DNA from: Gordonia gummivorans | GTDB taxonomy: Bacteria > Actinomycetota > Actinomycetes > Mycobacteriales > Mycobacteriaceae | Direction: 5' to 3' | Assembly (NCBI RefSeq): GCF_022513585.1 | Contig: NZ_JAKWBF010000021.1 | Coordinates: 38,136 to 102,135, forward strand | DNA length: 64,000 bases | Part shown: piece after piece, positions 1 through 8,822 of the stretch | Layout of the letters: each line of letters begins with the position of its first letter | Position numbering within the stretch: the stretch's first letter is position 1 | Program-made: the position numbers and the translations under genes | Notes under the pieces: model-generated | Database searches by the model: none | What the model was told of the DNA's origin: nothing | Seen by the model: the letters and a program-made list of their open reading frames with translations, nothing else

Positions 1-106
1 AGGACTTCGGCAGTTCGGACGTCGGGTCGGGTGCGCTCACGCAGGCCATTCTATTGGGCTGCGCGCATCGCCCCTGCGGGAGGTTATCCCCGTCATCGAG
101 CGACCC

Positions 107-739
107 TCAGACGCGCAGGCGGTGCAGATCCTCGGGGGCATTCACGTTGACCAGCCAGTCCGGCTCGGAGACCGAGATGCGGTAGGTGGTCAGCGCGTCG
201 AGCGCCGCGGTCATCCGCCGCTCACCGGTGGCGACCACGTCGGCAATCACCCCGGCGGCATCGGTGCGGTAGATGCCGGCCATCGGATGGTCTCGCTGGT
301 TGTCGTGGGCGATGACCGCCTGTGCCGACGGTGTGACGCCGGTGAGCAGTTCGTCGATGAGTTCCGCCGAGATCAGCGGCATGTCGGTCGCACAGACGAA
401 GGCCAGTTCGGCTCCTCCGGCGGCTGCGGCGGACAATCCCGCGACCAGGCCGCCAAGCGGGCCTGCGCCCGGCTCCTCGTCGGTGATCCACTGCGCCTCG
501 GGCCCGCCGGTGCCGAACAGACCCTGATACGCCGAGGATTCCTCGGTCGCCACCACCAGAATCGGCTCGCACCGCCCGGCGGCGACCCGCACGATGCGCG
601 CCAGCATCGGCTCGCCGTCCCAGTCGAGTGCCGCCTTGTCCTGACCCATGCGCCGCGACCGTCCGCCTGCGAGGACGATGCCGGCCAGTCGTCCGTCCGA
701 CGCTTCGGTTCGGGGTGCGTTGTGTTCCGTGTCTCCCAT
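107..739 (-). CDS. mobA: Molybdenum cofactor guanylyltransferase MobA
   Basis: Predicted cytoplasmic enzyme that transfers GMP to molybdopterin, giving the guanine dinucleotide form of the molybdenum cofactor. The N-terminal signature LAGGRSRRMGQDKA is the GTP-binding loop of this nucleotidyltransferase family, and TDMPL follows as the metal-binding region. I chose the ATG at 739, giving 210 aa and placing the signature at about residue 23; an upstream ATG at 790 would add 17 unconserved residues and run into the divergent gene. The neighbour on the other strand is a molybdopterin oxidoreductase, so maker and user of the cofactor are paired. The two start codons are only about 40 bp apart, so their promoters must overlap. 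Confidence 0.93.
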   Translation of the reverse strand: MGDTEHNAPRTEASDGRLAGIVLAGGRSRRMGQDKAALDWDGEPMLARIVRVAAGRCEPILVVATEESSAYQGLFGTGGPEAQWITDEEPGAGPLGGLVAGLSAAAAGGAELAFVCATDMPLISAELIDELLTGVTPSAQAVIAHDNQRDHPMAGIYRTDAAGVIADVVATGERRMTAALDALTTYRISVSEPDWLVNVNAPEDLHRLRV

Positions 740-779
740 GCACCCAGTGTGTGGCAACGATCGCCTTTTGGGGTGCAGG

Positions 780-3116
780 ATGGGAATCATGAGCAGTTCT
801 CACGGCCCCGACGACCACCAGGTGCACGAACCCGAGTCCGTCCACCTGGGCCATGTGAAGTCGTACGCGGCCGGCGTTCCGGCCGTCGCGGTGGCATTGC
901 GACGCGGGGTCGAGCAGATGGGCCCACTGCGGACGGCCAAGACCCTCACGAAACTCAACCAGCGCGACGGCTTCGACTGCCCCGGCTGCGCGTGGCCCGA
1001 GACCCCGGGCCACCGCAAGCACGCCGAGTTCTGTGAGAACGGCGCCAAAGCGGTGGCCGAGGAGGCAACCAAACGCAAGGTGACGCCTGGGTTCTTCGCC
1101 AAGCACTCCGTCGACGACCTGCGGACACGGTCCGGGTACTGGCTGTCACAACAGGGCCGGATCACCCATCCCATGTATCTCGCACCCGGCGACACCCACT
1201 ACCGGGAGATCAGCTGGGACGACGCCAATCGACTTGTTGCCGAGGAGATCTCGGCGATGGACTCGCCCGACGAGGCCGCCTTCTACACGTCGGGACGCAC
1301 CAGCAACGAAGCCGCCTTCGTCTACCAACTCCTTGCCCGCAGCATCGGAACCAACAACCTGCCCGACTGCTCCAACATGTGCCACGAGTCCTCGGGCACG
1401 GCACTGGGCGCGTCGATCGGGATCGGCAAGGGGTCGGTCACCGTTCCCGATCTCGAAGCGGCCGATCTGATCATCATCGCCGGACAGAATCCCGGCACCA
1501 ACCATCCGCGGATGCTGTCGACGCTCGAGAAGGCCAAGCACAACGGCGCCACCATCGTGGCGGTGAACCCGCTGCCGGAGGCCGGCCTCATGCGGTTCAA
1601 GGATCCGCAAAAGGTCGGTGGCGTGGTCGGCGCCGGCGCGAAACTCGCCGACGACTTCCTCCAGATTCGGCTCGGTGGCGACATGGCCTTGTTCCGCGGT
1701 GTCGCGCGTCTCCTCCTCGACGCCGAACGCGCGGCTCCCGGAACGGTTTTCGACCACGACTTCCTCGACAATCACTGCGCCGGGGTCGACGACTATCTCC
1801 GCCTCCTCGAGGACGTCGATCTCGACGAGATCGTGCAGGCCACCGGGCTGACCCGCGGACAGATCGTCACCCTGGCCGAGAAGGTCGCGTCGTCGGACCG
1901 GATCGTCCTGTGTTGGGCCATGGGTTTGACGCAGCACCGCCACGGGGTCGCGACCATCGCCGAGGGCACCAACGTCCTGCTGTTGCGCGGAATGATCGGC
2001 AAGCCCGGCGCGGGCCTCTGCCCGGTGCGTGGTCATTCGAATGTCCAAGGCGACCGCACGATGGGCATCTTCGAGAAGATGCCCGAGTCGTTCCTCGCGG
2101 CCCAAGACGCGGAGTTCGGTATTTCGAGTCCACGCAAACACGGATACGACACCGTCGCCGCGATCGCTGCAATGCACCGCGGCGAGATCCGCCTGTTCAT
2201 GGCGATGGGCGGCAACTTCGTGTCGGCGGCGCCCGACACCGCGTTCACCGAGGAGGCGCTACGACGCTGCGCCCTGACCGTGCATGTCAGCACCAAACTC
2301 AACGAGTCACATCTGGTGACCGGGACGGCAGCCCTCATCCTGCCCACCCTCGGGCGCACCGACAAGGACGTTGTGGACGGTGTGCCGCAACAGGTTTCGG
2401 TTGAGGACTCGATGTCGGTGGTACATCTGTCGCGTGGCTCGCTTCCCCCCGCCTCGGATCAGCTGCGCAGCGAGATCGCGATCGTCTGCGACCTCGCACG
2501 CACCGTCCTCGGCGACGATCATCCGGTGCCGTGGCGACGGTTCCGCGGCGACTACGACGCCATCCGGGACCGTATCGAGCGGGTCATTCCGGGGTTCGAG
2601 GACTTCAACATCCGCGTGCGCAAATCCGACGGCTTCACCCTGCCGCACCCACCGCGGGACGACCGAGAGTTCGACACCCCCAACGGCAAGGCCAACTTCG
2701 CGGCGCAACCGCTGGAATGGCTACCGGTACCCGAGGGTCGATTGATTCTGCAGACGATGCGCAGTCACGACCAGTACAACACCACGATCTACGGCCACGA
2801 CGACCGGTACCGCGGGATCAAGGGCAATCGGCACGTCGTCATGGTCCACCCCGACGACATCGCCGCCTTCGGCCTCACCGCGGGCGACCACGTCGACATC
2901 GTGTCGGAGTTCGACGGTCCGGACGGAACCGAGGAGCGCCGCGTCGAAGGCTTCGAGGTCGTCGCCTACGACACCCCGCGCGGAAATGCGGCGGCGTACT
3001 ACCCGGAGACCAATCCGCTGGTGCCGCTGCGATCGGTCGCCAAGGGATCGAACACACCGGTGTCGAAGGCGGTCGTCATCCGGTTGGAGCGGGTCGGCGA
3101 CCAGCTTCCACGCTGA
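780..3116 (+). CDS. YdeP/FdhF-type molybdopterin oxidoreductase
   Basis: A 778-aa molybdopterin-guanine-dinucleotide oxidoreductase of the formate dehydrogenase H-like YdeP family. The N-terminus has the family-typical CPGCAWPE cluster followed by FCENG, which would ligate the Fe-S cluster. The central region binds the cofactor, and the C-terminal beta-barrel domain (from about residue 640) carries the second cofactor contacts. In this family the residue equivalent to selenocysteine/cysteine of true formate dehydrogenases is usually not conserved, so the substrate is uncertain. ATG 780 has a GGGG tract six bases upstream; ATG 789 is the alternative start. Divergent from mobA and followed by a strong hairpin shared with clpX. 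Confidence 0.88.
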   Translation: MGIMSSSHGPDDHQVHEPESVHLGHVKSYAAGVPAVAVALRRGVEQMGPLRTAKTLTKLNQRDGFDCPGCAWPETPGHRKHAEFCENGAKAVAEEATKRKVTPGFFAKHSVDDLRTRSGYWLSQQGRITHPMYLAPGDTHYREISWDDANRLVAEEISAMDSPDEAAFYTSGRTSNEAAFVYQLLARSIGTNNLPDCSNMCHESSGTALGASIGIGKGSVTVPDLEAADLIIIAGQNPGTNHPRMLSTLEKAKHNGATIVAVNPLPEAGLMRFKDPQKVGGVVGAGAKLADDFLQIRLGGDMALFRGVARLLLDAERAAPGTVFDHDFLDNHCAGVDDYLRLLEDVDLDEIVQATGLTRGQIVTLAEKVASSDRIVLCWAMGLTQHRHGVATIAEGTNVLLLRGMIGKPGAGLCPVRGHSNVQGDRTMGIFEKMPESFLAAQDAEFGISSPRKHGYDTVAAIAAMHRGEIRLFMAMGGNFVSAAPDTAFTEEALRRCALTVHVSTKLNESHLVTGTAALILPTLGRTDKDVVDGVPQQVSVEDSMSVVHLSRGSLPPASDQLRSEIAIVCDLARTVLGDDHPVPWRRFRGDYDAIRDRIERVIPGFEDFNIRVRKSDGFTLPHPPRDDREFDTPNGKANFAAQPLEWLPVPEGRLILQTMRSHDQYNTTIYGHDDRYRGIKGNRHVVMVHPDDIAAFGLTAGDHVDIVSEFDGPDGTEERRVEGFEVVAYDTPRGNAAAYYPETNPLVPLRSVAKGSNTPVSKAVVIRLERVGDQLPR

Positions 3117-3128
3117 CCACCCAACGCA

Positions 3129-3165
3129 AAGATCCCACCGCTACAGCTGTGAGCGGTGGGATCTT
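3129..3165. terminator. Bidirectional hairpin terminator between ydeP-like gene and clpX
   Basis: A perfect 14-bp stem (left arm AAGATCCCACCGCT, right arm AGCGGTGGGATCTT) with a 9-nt loop lies between the convergent stop codons. A-rich and T-rich flanks are short, so termination in both directions is inferred from position and stem strength. Confidence 0.8.
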
Positions 3166-3180
3166 CGCAACCCTCGTCTG

Positions 3181-4461
3181 TCAGGCGCTCTTGTCGCGCC
3201 GTTCGTCGCGGTTGTCCTTGCGCGGCACGATGGTCGGCAGGACGTTGTCGCGGACCGTCTCGCCGGTCACCACGACCTTCTCCACGTCGTCGCGGCTCGG
3301 GATGTCGTACATCACCGGCAGCAGGACCTCTTCCATGATCGCCCGGAGACCACGAGCGCCGGTGCCCCGGTGGATCGCCTGGTCTGCGACGGCCTCGAGC
3401 GCATCCTGAGTGAACTCGAGTTCCACGTTGTCCATGTCGAACAGCCGGGTGTACTGCTTGACGAGCGCATTCTTCGGTTCGGACAGGATGCTGACCAGCG
3501 ACTCCTTGTCGAGGTTCGTCACCGAGGCGACAACCGGGAGACGACCGATGAACTCCGGGATCAGACCGAACTTGATGAGATCCTCGGGCATCACCTCGGC
3601 AAAGTGATCGGTGGTGTCCACCTCGTCCTTGGTGGCCACGTCGTTGCCGAAGCCGATGCCGCGCTTGCCGATCCGCTCGGACACGATCTTCTCGAGTCCG
3701 GCGAACGCCCCCGCCACGATGAACAGCACGTTGGTGGTGTCGATCTGGATGAACTCCTGATGCGGATGCTTGCGCCCGCCCTGCGGCGGCACCGACGCCT
3801 GGGTGCCCTCGAGAATCTTCAGCAGCGCCTGCTGCACGCCCTCACCGGACACATCACGCGTGATCGACGGGTTCTCGCTCTTGCGGGCGATCTTGTCGAC
3901 CTCGTCGATGTAGATGATCCCGGTCTCGGCGCGCTTCACGTCGTAATCGGCGGCCTGGATCAGCTTCAGCAAGATGTTCTCGACGTCCTCACCCACGTAT
4001 CCGGCCTCGGTGAGGGCCGTCGCGTCGGCGATCGCGAACGGCACGTTCAGCATCTTCGCCAGGGTCTGGGCGAGATAAGTCTTGCCGCAACCGGTCGGAC
4101 CGAGCATCAGGATGTTGGACTTCGCGAGTTCGACGGTCTCGCCGGTCCGCGAATCCTTCTTCTCCCCGGCCTGAATGCGCTTGTAGTGGTTGTAGACGGC
4201 CACCGCCAGGGTGCGCTTCGCGGTGTCCTGACCGATGACGTAGTTCTCGAGGAAGTCGCGGATCTCGGCCGGCTTGGGCAGTTCGTCGAGCTTGACGTCG
4301 CCGCTCTCGGCGAGTTCCTCCTCGATGATCTCGTTGCACAGATCGATGCACTCATCGCAGATGTAGACGCCTGGGCCGGCGATCAGCTTCTTCACCTGCT
4401 TCTGGCTCTTGCCGCAGAACGAGCACTTCAGCAGATCCCCACCGTCTCCGATTCGTGCCAT
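3181..4461 (-). CDS. clpX: ATP-dependent Clp protease ATP-binding subunit ClpX
   Basis: AAA+ unfoldase that feeds substrates to ClpP1P2. Length 426 aa is normal. The N-terminal zinc-binding domain has Cys13, Cys16, Cys35 and Cys38. Walker A is GPTGCGKT at 121-128, Walker B is [10 protein letters not shown], and the ClpP-docking IGF loop lies in [16 protein letters not shown] 4461 places the zinc motif in the usual position. It follows clpP2 and clpP1 on the same strand with a 341-bp gap after clpP2, long enough for its own promoter. Confidence 0.98.
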   Translation of the reverse strand: MARIGDGGDLLKCSFCGKSQKQVKKLIAGPGVYICDECIDLCNEIIEEELAESGDVKLDELPKPAEIRDFLENYVIGQDTAKRTLAVAVYNHYKRIQAGEKKDSRTGETVELAKSNILMLGPTGCGKTYLAQTLAKMLNVPFAIADATALTEAGYVGEDVENILLKLIQAADYDVKRAETGIIYIDEVDKIARKSENPSITRDVSGEGVQQALLKILEGTQASVPPQGGRKHPHQEFIQIDTTNVLFIVAGAFAGLEKIVSERIGKRGIGFGNDVATKDEVDTTDHFAEVMPEDLIKFGLIPEFIGRLPVVASVTNLDKESLVSILSEPKNALVKQYTRLFDMDNVELEFTQDALEAVADQAIHRGTGARGLRAIMEEVLLPVMYDIPSRDDVEKVVVTGETVRDNVLPTIVPRKDNRDERRDKSA

Positions 4462-4473
4462 CTCGTGCTGTAC

Positions 4474-4797
4474 CTACTTCCTCGTTCTTCTCGTCACCGC
4501 CCCGCCGGGCCTGCCGAGTCGGCAGTCCACTCCGGTGGCGGACACGTGCCGGACGTTGCGTACGCAGGACACGGGCTCACCATCGACGCGCCATTCGCCA
4601 GTAACACGACGGTACTCGTGTGCCGCGTGAACTTCGACCGATAACACCAAATGTCGTGACTGTTGTTTGCCTTGTCCGGGCGTCAGGGTCTTCTTCGGTT
4701 GGATGTCGCAGACGTCAAGGATGACGCCGTTGCGCACCGCGGTGGCGCACCCGCGTCCCGGCGTGTCGGAACGGCCAGACACCGACGGGCGAGCCAC
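4474..4797 (-). CDS. Possible small protein between clpP2 and clpX (uncertain)
   Basis: An open frame of 107 codons begins 6 bp after the clpP2 stop and ends 12 bp before clpX, so it fills the only sizeable gap of the clp cluster. The product is basic with no motif I recognise. In relatives clpP2 and clpX can be close neighbours with nothing between, and high-GC DNA gives such frames by chance. The alternative is that 4462-4802 is a non-coding clpX leader with its promoter. Listed because position and phase suit translational coupling; treat it as unproven. Confidence 0.25.
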   Translation of the reverse strand: MARPSVSGRSDTPGRGCATAVRNGVILDVCDIQPKKTLTPGQGKQQSRHLVLSVEVHAAHEYRRVTGEWRVDGEPVSCVRNVRHVSATGVDCRLGRPGGAVTRRTRK

Positions 4798-4802
4798 CGA
4801 GG

Positions 4803-5507
4803 TCAGGACGACGACTTCTTCAGCGACTTCTTGCGGTACTCGAACACCTCGTCGACGATGCCGTACTCCTTGGCGGCCTCGGCGGTGAGGATGTTGTCGC
4901 GGTCGGTGTCCTTGCGGATCTTCTCTGCGGGCTGCCCCGTGTGCCCGGCCAGGATCTCGTCGAGACGGTTGCGAATGCGCTCGATCTCCGCGGCCTGGAT
5001 CTCGAGGTCGGAAACCTGACCCTGATATGCGCCGCCGGTGCGCGGCTGGTGAATGAGGATCGTCGCGTTCGGGAGCGCTGCACGCTTGCCTGGCGTGCCG
5101 CCGGCCAGCAGGATTGCTGCCGCCGACGCCGCCTCACCCAAGCACACCGTCACGATGTCGCAGTGCACGTACTGCATGGTGTCGTAGATCGCCAACATGT
5201 CCGGCACGCTGCCGCCGGGCGAATTGATGTACATCGTGATGTCCCGGTCCGGGTCCTGCGACTCGAGGACGAGGAGCTGAGCCATCACGTCGTTGGCAAC
5301 GGTCTGGTCGATGGGCGTTCCGACGAAGACGATGCGCTCTTCGAAGAGCTTTGCGTACGGGTCGTACTGCCGCTGCCCGTTGGGCGTGTGCTCGATGAAC
5401 TGCGGGAGGATGTAGCGCGCCTCGATGCTCTTGAGCGCGAGTGCCGACGCGGGGATGCCCGCGGCGACCTCTGCGGCGTACGCGTCCGATGTGAAGGAGG
5501 TGGTCAT
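4803..5507 (-). CDS. clpP2: ATP-dependent Clp protease proteolytic subunit ClpP2
   Basis: One of the two serine-protease subunits that form the mixed ClpP1P2 barrel of actinobacteria. Catalytic triad: Ser128 in GEAASAAA, His153 in LIHQP and Asp200 in KDTDRD. The sequence [11 protein letters not shown] just after the N-terminus is typical of ClpP2 rather than ClpP1. Total 234 aa, about 20 longer than the mycobacterial protein because of an N-terminal extension that would be propeptide. It follows clpP1 after 51 bp, so the pair is almost certainly co-transcribed. Confidence 0.97.
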   Translation of the reverse strand: MTTSFTSDAYAAEVAAGIPASALALKSIEARYILPQFIEHTPNGQRQYDPYAKLFEERIVFVGTPIDQTVANDVMAQLLVLESQDPDRDITMYINSPGGSVPDMLAIYDTMQYVHCDIVTVCLGEAASAAAILLAGGTPGKRAALPNATILIHQPRTGGAYQGQVSDLEIQAAEIERIRNRLDEILAGHTGQPAEKIRKDTDRDNILTAEAAKEYGIVDEVFEYRKKSLKKSSS

Positions 5508-5558
5508 CTGATGCTCCGTTGACTAGGTGGTGGGAGTGGGATGCCTGATCGGCCCGGC

Positions 5559-6152
5559 TCAGGACTGGGAGATCACGTGGTCGACGAGGCCGTACTCCTT
5601 GGCCTCGGCCGCGGTGAACCACTTGTCGCGGTCCGCGTCGGCCTCGATCTTCTCCAGGGGCTGACCGCTGAACTCGGCGTTGAGCCGGTTCATCTCCTTC
5701 TTGGTGGCCGCGAACTGCTCGGCCTGGATCGCGATGTCGGCCGCGGTACCACCGATTCCGGCGGACGGCTGATGCATCATGATGCGCGCGTGCGGGAGTG
5801 CATGACGCTTGCCCTTGGCGCCCGCTGCCAGCAGGAACTGCCCCATCGACGCGGCCATACCCATCGCGTAGGTGGCGACATCGCACTTGGCGAGCTGCAT
5901 GGTGTCGAAGATCGCCATACCCGCGGTGACCGACCCGCCGGGCGAGTTGATGTAGAGGTTGATGTCCTTCGTCGGGTCCTCCGCGGCGAGCAGCAGGATC
6001 TGCGCGCACAGGCGGTTCGCGATGTCGTCGTCGACCTGCGTGCCGAGGAAGATGATGCGCTCACGCAGCAGCCGCTCGAACACCGAATCGGTCAGGTTCA
6101 GCCCGGCGACACCTGAACTCATGGTCGGTGTGTGGATGGTCGGCTTGGTCAC
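5559..6152 (-). CDS. clpP1: ATP-dependent Clp protease proteolytic subunit ClpP1
   Basis: The ClpP1 partner of ClpP2. [18 protein letters not shown], the catalytic Ser in MGMAASMGQ, His in RIMMHQP and Asp in EADADRD are all present. I chose the GTG at 6152 (197 aa), which has an AGGTAGGG-like ribosome site just upstream; the frame stays open further upstream but that part is arginine-rich and unlike the family. An ATG at 6122 is the other candidate. First gene of the clpP1-clpP2(-clpX) cluster; its leader holds a small tandem repeat. Confidence 0.96.
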   Translation of the reverse strand: MTKPTIHTPTMSSGVAGLNLTDSVFERLLRERIIFLGTQVDDDIANRLCAQILLLAAEDPTKDINLYINSPGGSVTAGMAIFDTMQLAKCDVATYAMGMAASMGQFLLAAGAKGKRHALPHARIMMHQPSAGIGGTAADIAIQAEQFAATKKEMNRLNAEFSGQPLEKIEADADRDKWFTAAEAKEYGLVDHVISQS

Positions 6153-6201
6153 GGTCCCTACCTTTACCTTGTTGTCGTGATGGCCTGTCGTGCTGATCGG
6201 C

Positions 6202-6246
6202 CGTCCTACTCGTCTGCCCCGTATTCGTCGGCGCCGTACTCCTCTG
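6202..6246. repeat. Three imperfect 15-bp tandem repeats in the clpP1 leader
   Basis: Units at 6202-6216, 6217-6231 and 6232-6246 share a CGTAyTCGTC-like core. They lie about 50-95 bp upstream of the clpP1 start. Read on the minus strand they would encode [11 protein letters not shown] followed by a stop, so a short upstream reading frame is possible. No function is known to me. Confidence 0.5.
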
Positions 6247-6366
6247 CGCGGGCCCGCCGGTCCTCGCACCTTCGGCGATCATGTCGTCTTGTCGAGACGT
6301 CTCCACCGACACTAGTCAATGCGAGTCGCCCGACACCCCCGCGGACACCGGTCTTCGCTGAGAGCA

Positions 6367-6409
6367 GAACAGCCGGCCGAGGCGAGTACACGCCCCGAAC
6401 CGGCTGTTC
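6367..6409 (-). terminator. Hairpin terminator after tig
   Basis: A perfect 10-bp stem (GAACAGCCGG / CCGGCTGTTC) with a 23-nt loop begins 12 bp beyond the tig stop codon. No long T-tract follows, which is common for actinobacterial terminators. It implies that tig is transcribed separately from clpP1. Confidence 0.65.
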
Positions 6410-6420
6410 GGCACCGATGT

Positions 6421-7803
6421 TCAGTTGTCGGTGTCGGCCGCTGTCTCGTTGTCGGCCGAGGTCTCGTCGTCGGCCGAGTCGCTGTCGTCACCGAAGAATT
6501 CGGAGGTGTCGACGGCGGCGCCGGTGGTGTCGGTGACGGTGATGTCCTTGACGATCCCGGCGAGGGCCTTGCCCCGGCGGACCTCGGCGAAGACCGCACC
6601 CACCTGATTGGCCTGCGACAGCTGCTGGATGAACTCCTGCGGCTGCATTCCGTAGCGCTGCGCCTGGAAGATGATCTGCTGGGTCAGCTCGTCCTGGCTG
6701 ACCTGGGTGTCCTGCTGCTCGGCGATCGCGTCGAGCAGGAGCTCCGTGCGGACCGACTTCTCGGCCTCGTCGCGAGCTTCGGCGTCCCACTTCTCGCGCG
6801 TGGTGCCCTGTGCCTCGAGGAACTTGGCGAGCTGCTCGTCGTCATGTCCGAGCGCGTGGATGATCTGGTGCTGCTGTCCTTCGATTTGGCTCTCGACAAC
6901 CTTCTCCGGCAGCGGAACCTCGACCGTCTCGAGCAGCTGCTCGAGCACCTTGTCGCGGATCGCGTTCGCCTGCTCGAGCTTCTTCGAGGTGGCGACCCGC
7001 TCGCGCAGACTCTCCTTCAGTTCGTCGACGGTGTCGAATTCGCTAGCCATCTGGGCGAACTCATCGTCGACCTCGGGCAGCTCGCGCTCCTTGACCGAGT
7101 TGACGGTCACGGTCACCGCGGCCTCCTCACCGGCGTGATCGCCGGCGACCAGCTTGGTGGTGAACACCTTGGTCTCGCCGGCCGCAAGGCCGACGAGGGC
7201 CTCGTCGAGACCGTCGATCAGCTGGCCGGAGCCCACTTCGTGCGACAGACCCTCGGTCGACGCCTCGTCGACGGGCTCGCCGTCGACCTCGGCGGCGAGA
7301 TCGATCGATACGAAGTCGCCGTCGGCCGCACCGCGCTCGACGCCCTGCAGCGTGCCGAAGCGTGCGCGCAGTCCCTCGAGTTGCTCGTCGACTGCGGCGT
7401 CGTCGATCTCGACGGGGTCGACCTCGACCGACAGGGTCGAGTAGTCGGGCAGGGTGATCTCGGGACGGACGTCGACCTCAGCGGTGAAGGTGACGCTCTC
7501 GCCGTACTTCAGTTCCGACAGGTCGATCTCCGGCTGGCCGATGGCCTTGGTCTCGGTCTCTGCAACCGCCTCGGAGTACTTGCCCGGAATGGCCTCGTTG
7601 ACGACCTGCGCAAGGATGGAGTCACGACCGACGCGTGCCTCGATCAGCTTCGCCGGCGCCTTGCCCGGACGGAAGCCGGGAATACGGATCTGCTGGGCCA
7701 ACGACCGATACGTCCGGTCGAAGTCTGCCGACAGCTCCTCGAACGGGACCTCGACGTTGAGCTTCACTCGCGTCGGGGTGAGTTGCTCGACAGTGCTCTT
7801 CAC
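6421..7803 (-). CDS. tig: Trigger factor, ribosome-associated chaperone
   Basis: 460-aa trigger factor. The N-terminal ribosome-binding domain carries the GFRPGKAP signature near residue 45; the FKBP-like prolyl isomerase domain follows (about 155-240) and the C-terminal chaperone arms fill 250-430. The last 35 residues are an acidic Asp/Glu/Thr/Ser tail, frequent in high-GC Gram-positives. Located upstream of clpP1, a classical tig-clp arrangement coupling folding to degradation. Start ATG 7803 follows the tRNA-Pro gene by about 70 bp. Confidence 0.97.
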   Translation of the reverse strand: MKSTVEQLTPTRVKLNVEVPFEELSADFDRTYRSLAQQIRIPGFRPGKAPAKLIEARVGRDSILAQVVNEAIPGKYSEAVAETETKAIGQPEIDLSELKYGESVTFTAEVDVRPEITLPDYSTLSVEVDPVEIDDAAVDEQLEGLRARFGTLQGVERGAADGDFVSIDLAAEVDGEPVDEASTEGLSHEVGSGQLIDGLDEALVGLAAGETKVFTTKLVAGDHAGEEAAVTVTVNSVKERELPEVDDEFAQMASEFDTVDELKESLRERVATSKKLEQANAIRDKVLEQLLETVEVPLPEKVVESQIEGQQHQIIHALGHDDEQLAKFLEAQGTTREKWDAEARDEAEKSVRTELLLDAIAEQQDTQVSQDELTQQIIFQAQRYGMQPQEFIQQLSQANQVGAVFAEVRRGKALAGIVKDITVTDTTGAAVDTSEFFGDDSDSADDETSADNETAADTDN

Positions 7804-7875
7804 GCCTACTGCTCCTTATGTCTGCTTACGGTGAGAGTCCGTGGGCCGGAGCCGAAAACGGCTGCACCGACCGAG

Positions 7876-7949
7876 TCGGGATGACAGGATTTGAACCTGC
7901 GACCCTCCGCTCCCAAAGCGGATGCGCTACCAAGCTGCGCCACATCCCG
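7876..7949 (-). tRNA. tRNA-Pro(TGG)
   Basis: Folds as a cloverleaf: acceptor CGGGATG/CATCCCG, D-arm GCGC/GCGC, anticodon loop TTTGGGA (anticodon TGG), T-arm CAGG-TTCAAAT-CCTG, discriminator A. CCA is not encoded. Confidence 0.96.
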
Positions 7950-8129
7950 TGGACCTGAACTCGCGGGCGTCGACTTGGGTGTCCGACCGCGCTCGTGGGC
8001 CAACAGAAGATAGTACGTGGCCTGTCCGCCACGACGAAAAACGGGGCGATTTTTTCCTGCGCGCCGAGCCGGGTACAGTCTCAATCTGCACGCGACGCCA
8101 ATGGCGATCCCATCCGGCGCCGTATGCAC

Positions 8130-8203
8130 GCGGGTGTAGCTCAATGGTAGAGCCCTAGTCTTCCAAACTAGCTACGCGGGTTCGATTCCCGTCACCCGCT
8201 CCA
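8130..8203 (+). tRNA. tRNA-Gly(TCC)
   Basis: Cloverleaf with acceptor GCGGGTG/CACCCGC, anticodon arm CTAGT-CTTCCAA-ACTAG (anticodon TCC), T-arm CGGG-TTCGATT-CCCG, discriminator T and an encoded CCA at 8201-8203. Confidence 0.96.
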
Positions 8204-8251
8204 TCTGCCACCGCACATTTCCGCGACACGGTCGCCGACACATGCGGCTAC

Positions 8252-8267
8252 TGTGATCTGTGCCACA
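8252..8267. promoter_or_regulatory. Near-consensus CRP/GlxR-type palindrome
   Basis: TGTGATCTGTGCCACA matches TGTGA-N6-TCACA at nine of ten positions and lies 20 bp before the zinc-ribbon gene. It sits between two direct copies of CACATGCGGC (8239-8248 and 8264-8273). Regulator binding is inferred only. Confidence 0.35.
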
Positions 8268-8286
8268 TGCGGCGTACGCTGGGGCC

Positions 8287-8472
8287 ATGTCCTCCAGCCA
8301 CAGCAAGAGCCAGCGCAAGTGTCCGACGTGCGGCGCGAATCTGTTCGTGCGCCGGGATGTCACCCGTTCCGATTCCGGCGTCGAACGTGTCGACGTGATG
8401 CTCGTATGCCGGGACGAATCCTGCTCCGAGCAGGTCCGTCACCTTCGCACGGAGCATCCACAACCCGCCTGA
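8287..8472 (+). CDS. Small zinc-ribbon protein
   Basis: 61-aa protein with a CPTCG knuckle near the N-terminus and CRDESC in the second half, a likely four-cysteine zinc ribbon. No enzyme domain. Starts with ATG 8287, preceded by a GGGG tract. It follows tRNA-Gly and lies before a 350-bp stretch (8473-8822) that contains no convincing complete gene, only the coding sequence for the signal peptide of the next gene. Function unknown; nucleic-acid or protein contact is only a guess from the fold. Confidence 0.6.
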   Translation: MSSSHSKSQRKCPTCGANLFVRRDVTRSDSGVERVDVMLVCRDESCSEQVRHLRTEHPQPA

Positions 8473-8822
8473 CCGATCGTTTGTTCGTTGAACGAGCATT
8501 CGCGATGACGCATTGGGTCGAGCTGCGACGCGCACCGCGACACATCGCCGACGCCCCAGAATCCCTTGGTCAATCGACCGAGTTGACATGCTCCCGCTGA
8601 CCCGGATGATTAGCCGAGTCGGGGGTCTGGATCAACTTCATCGGACCTCGCCCTGGGGGATTTACTCGAGCTCCATTTCTTCCGTCGAACTGCGTCACGA
8701 CGCCGTCGGCAAACACTGGACGCCCGCGCGTACGTGCTGCAGTCGCGGTCACCGCGTCAGCCGCCCTGCTCGGAGCGGGCCTCGTCGTCGGGACCGGAGG
8801 TGCACACGCCGAGAACGTCGCA

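Noticed and set aside
2986..4644. Long plus-strand open frame opposite clpX
   Set aside because: It is the antisense shadow of clpX, which has every family motif; the shadow has no recognisable domain.
6255..6285. ClgR-like operator upstream of clpP1
   Set aside because: CGCCGAAGGTGCG has one extra base against the consensus that I recall, so it is not a convincing match.
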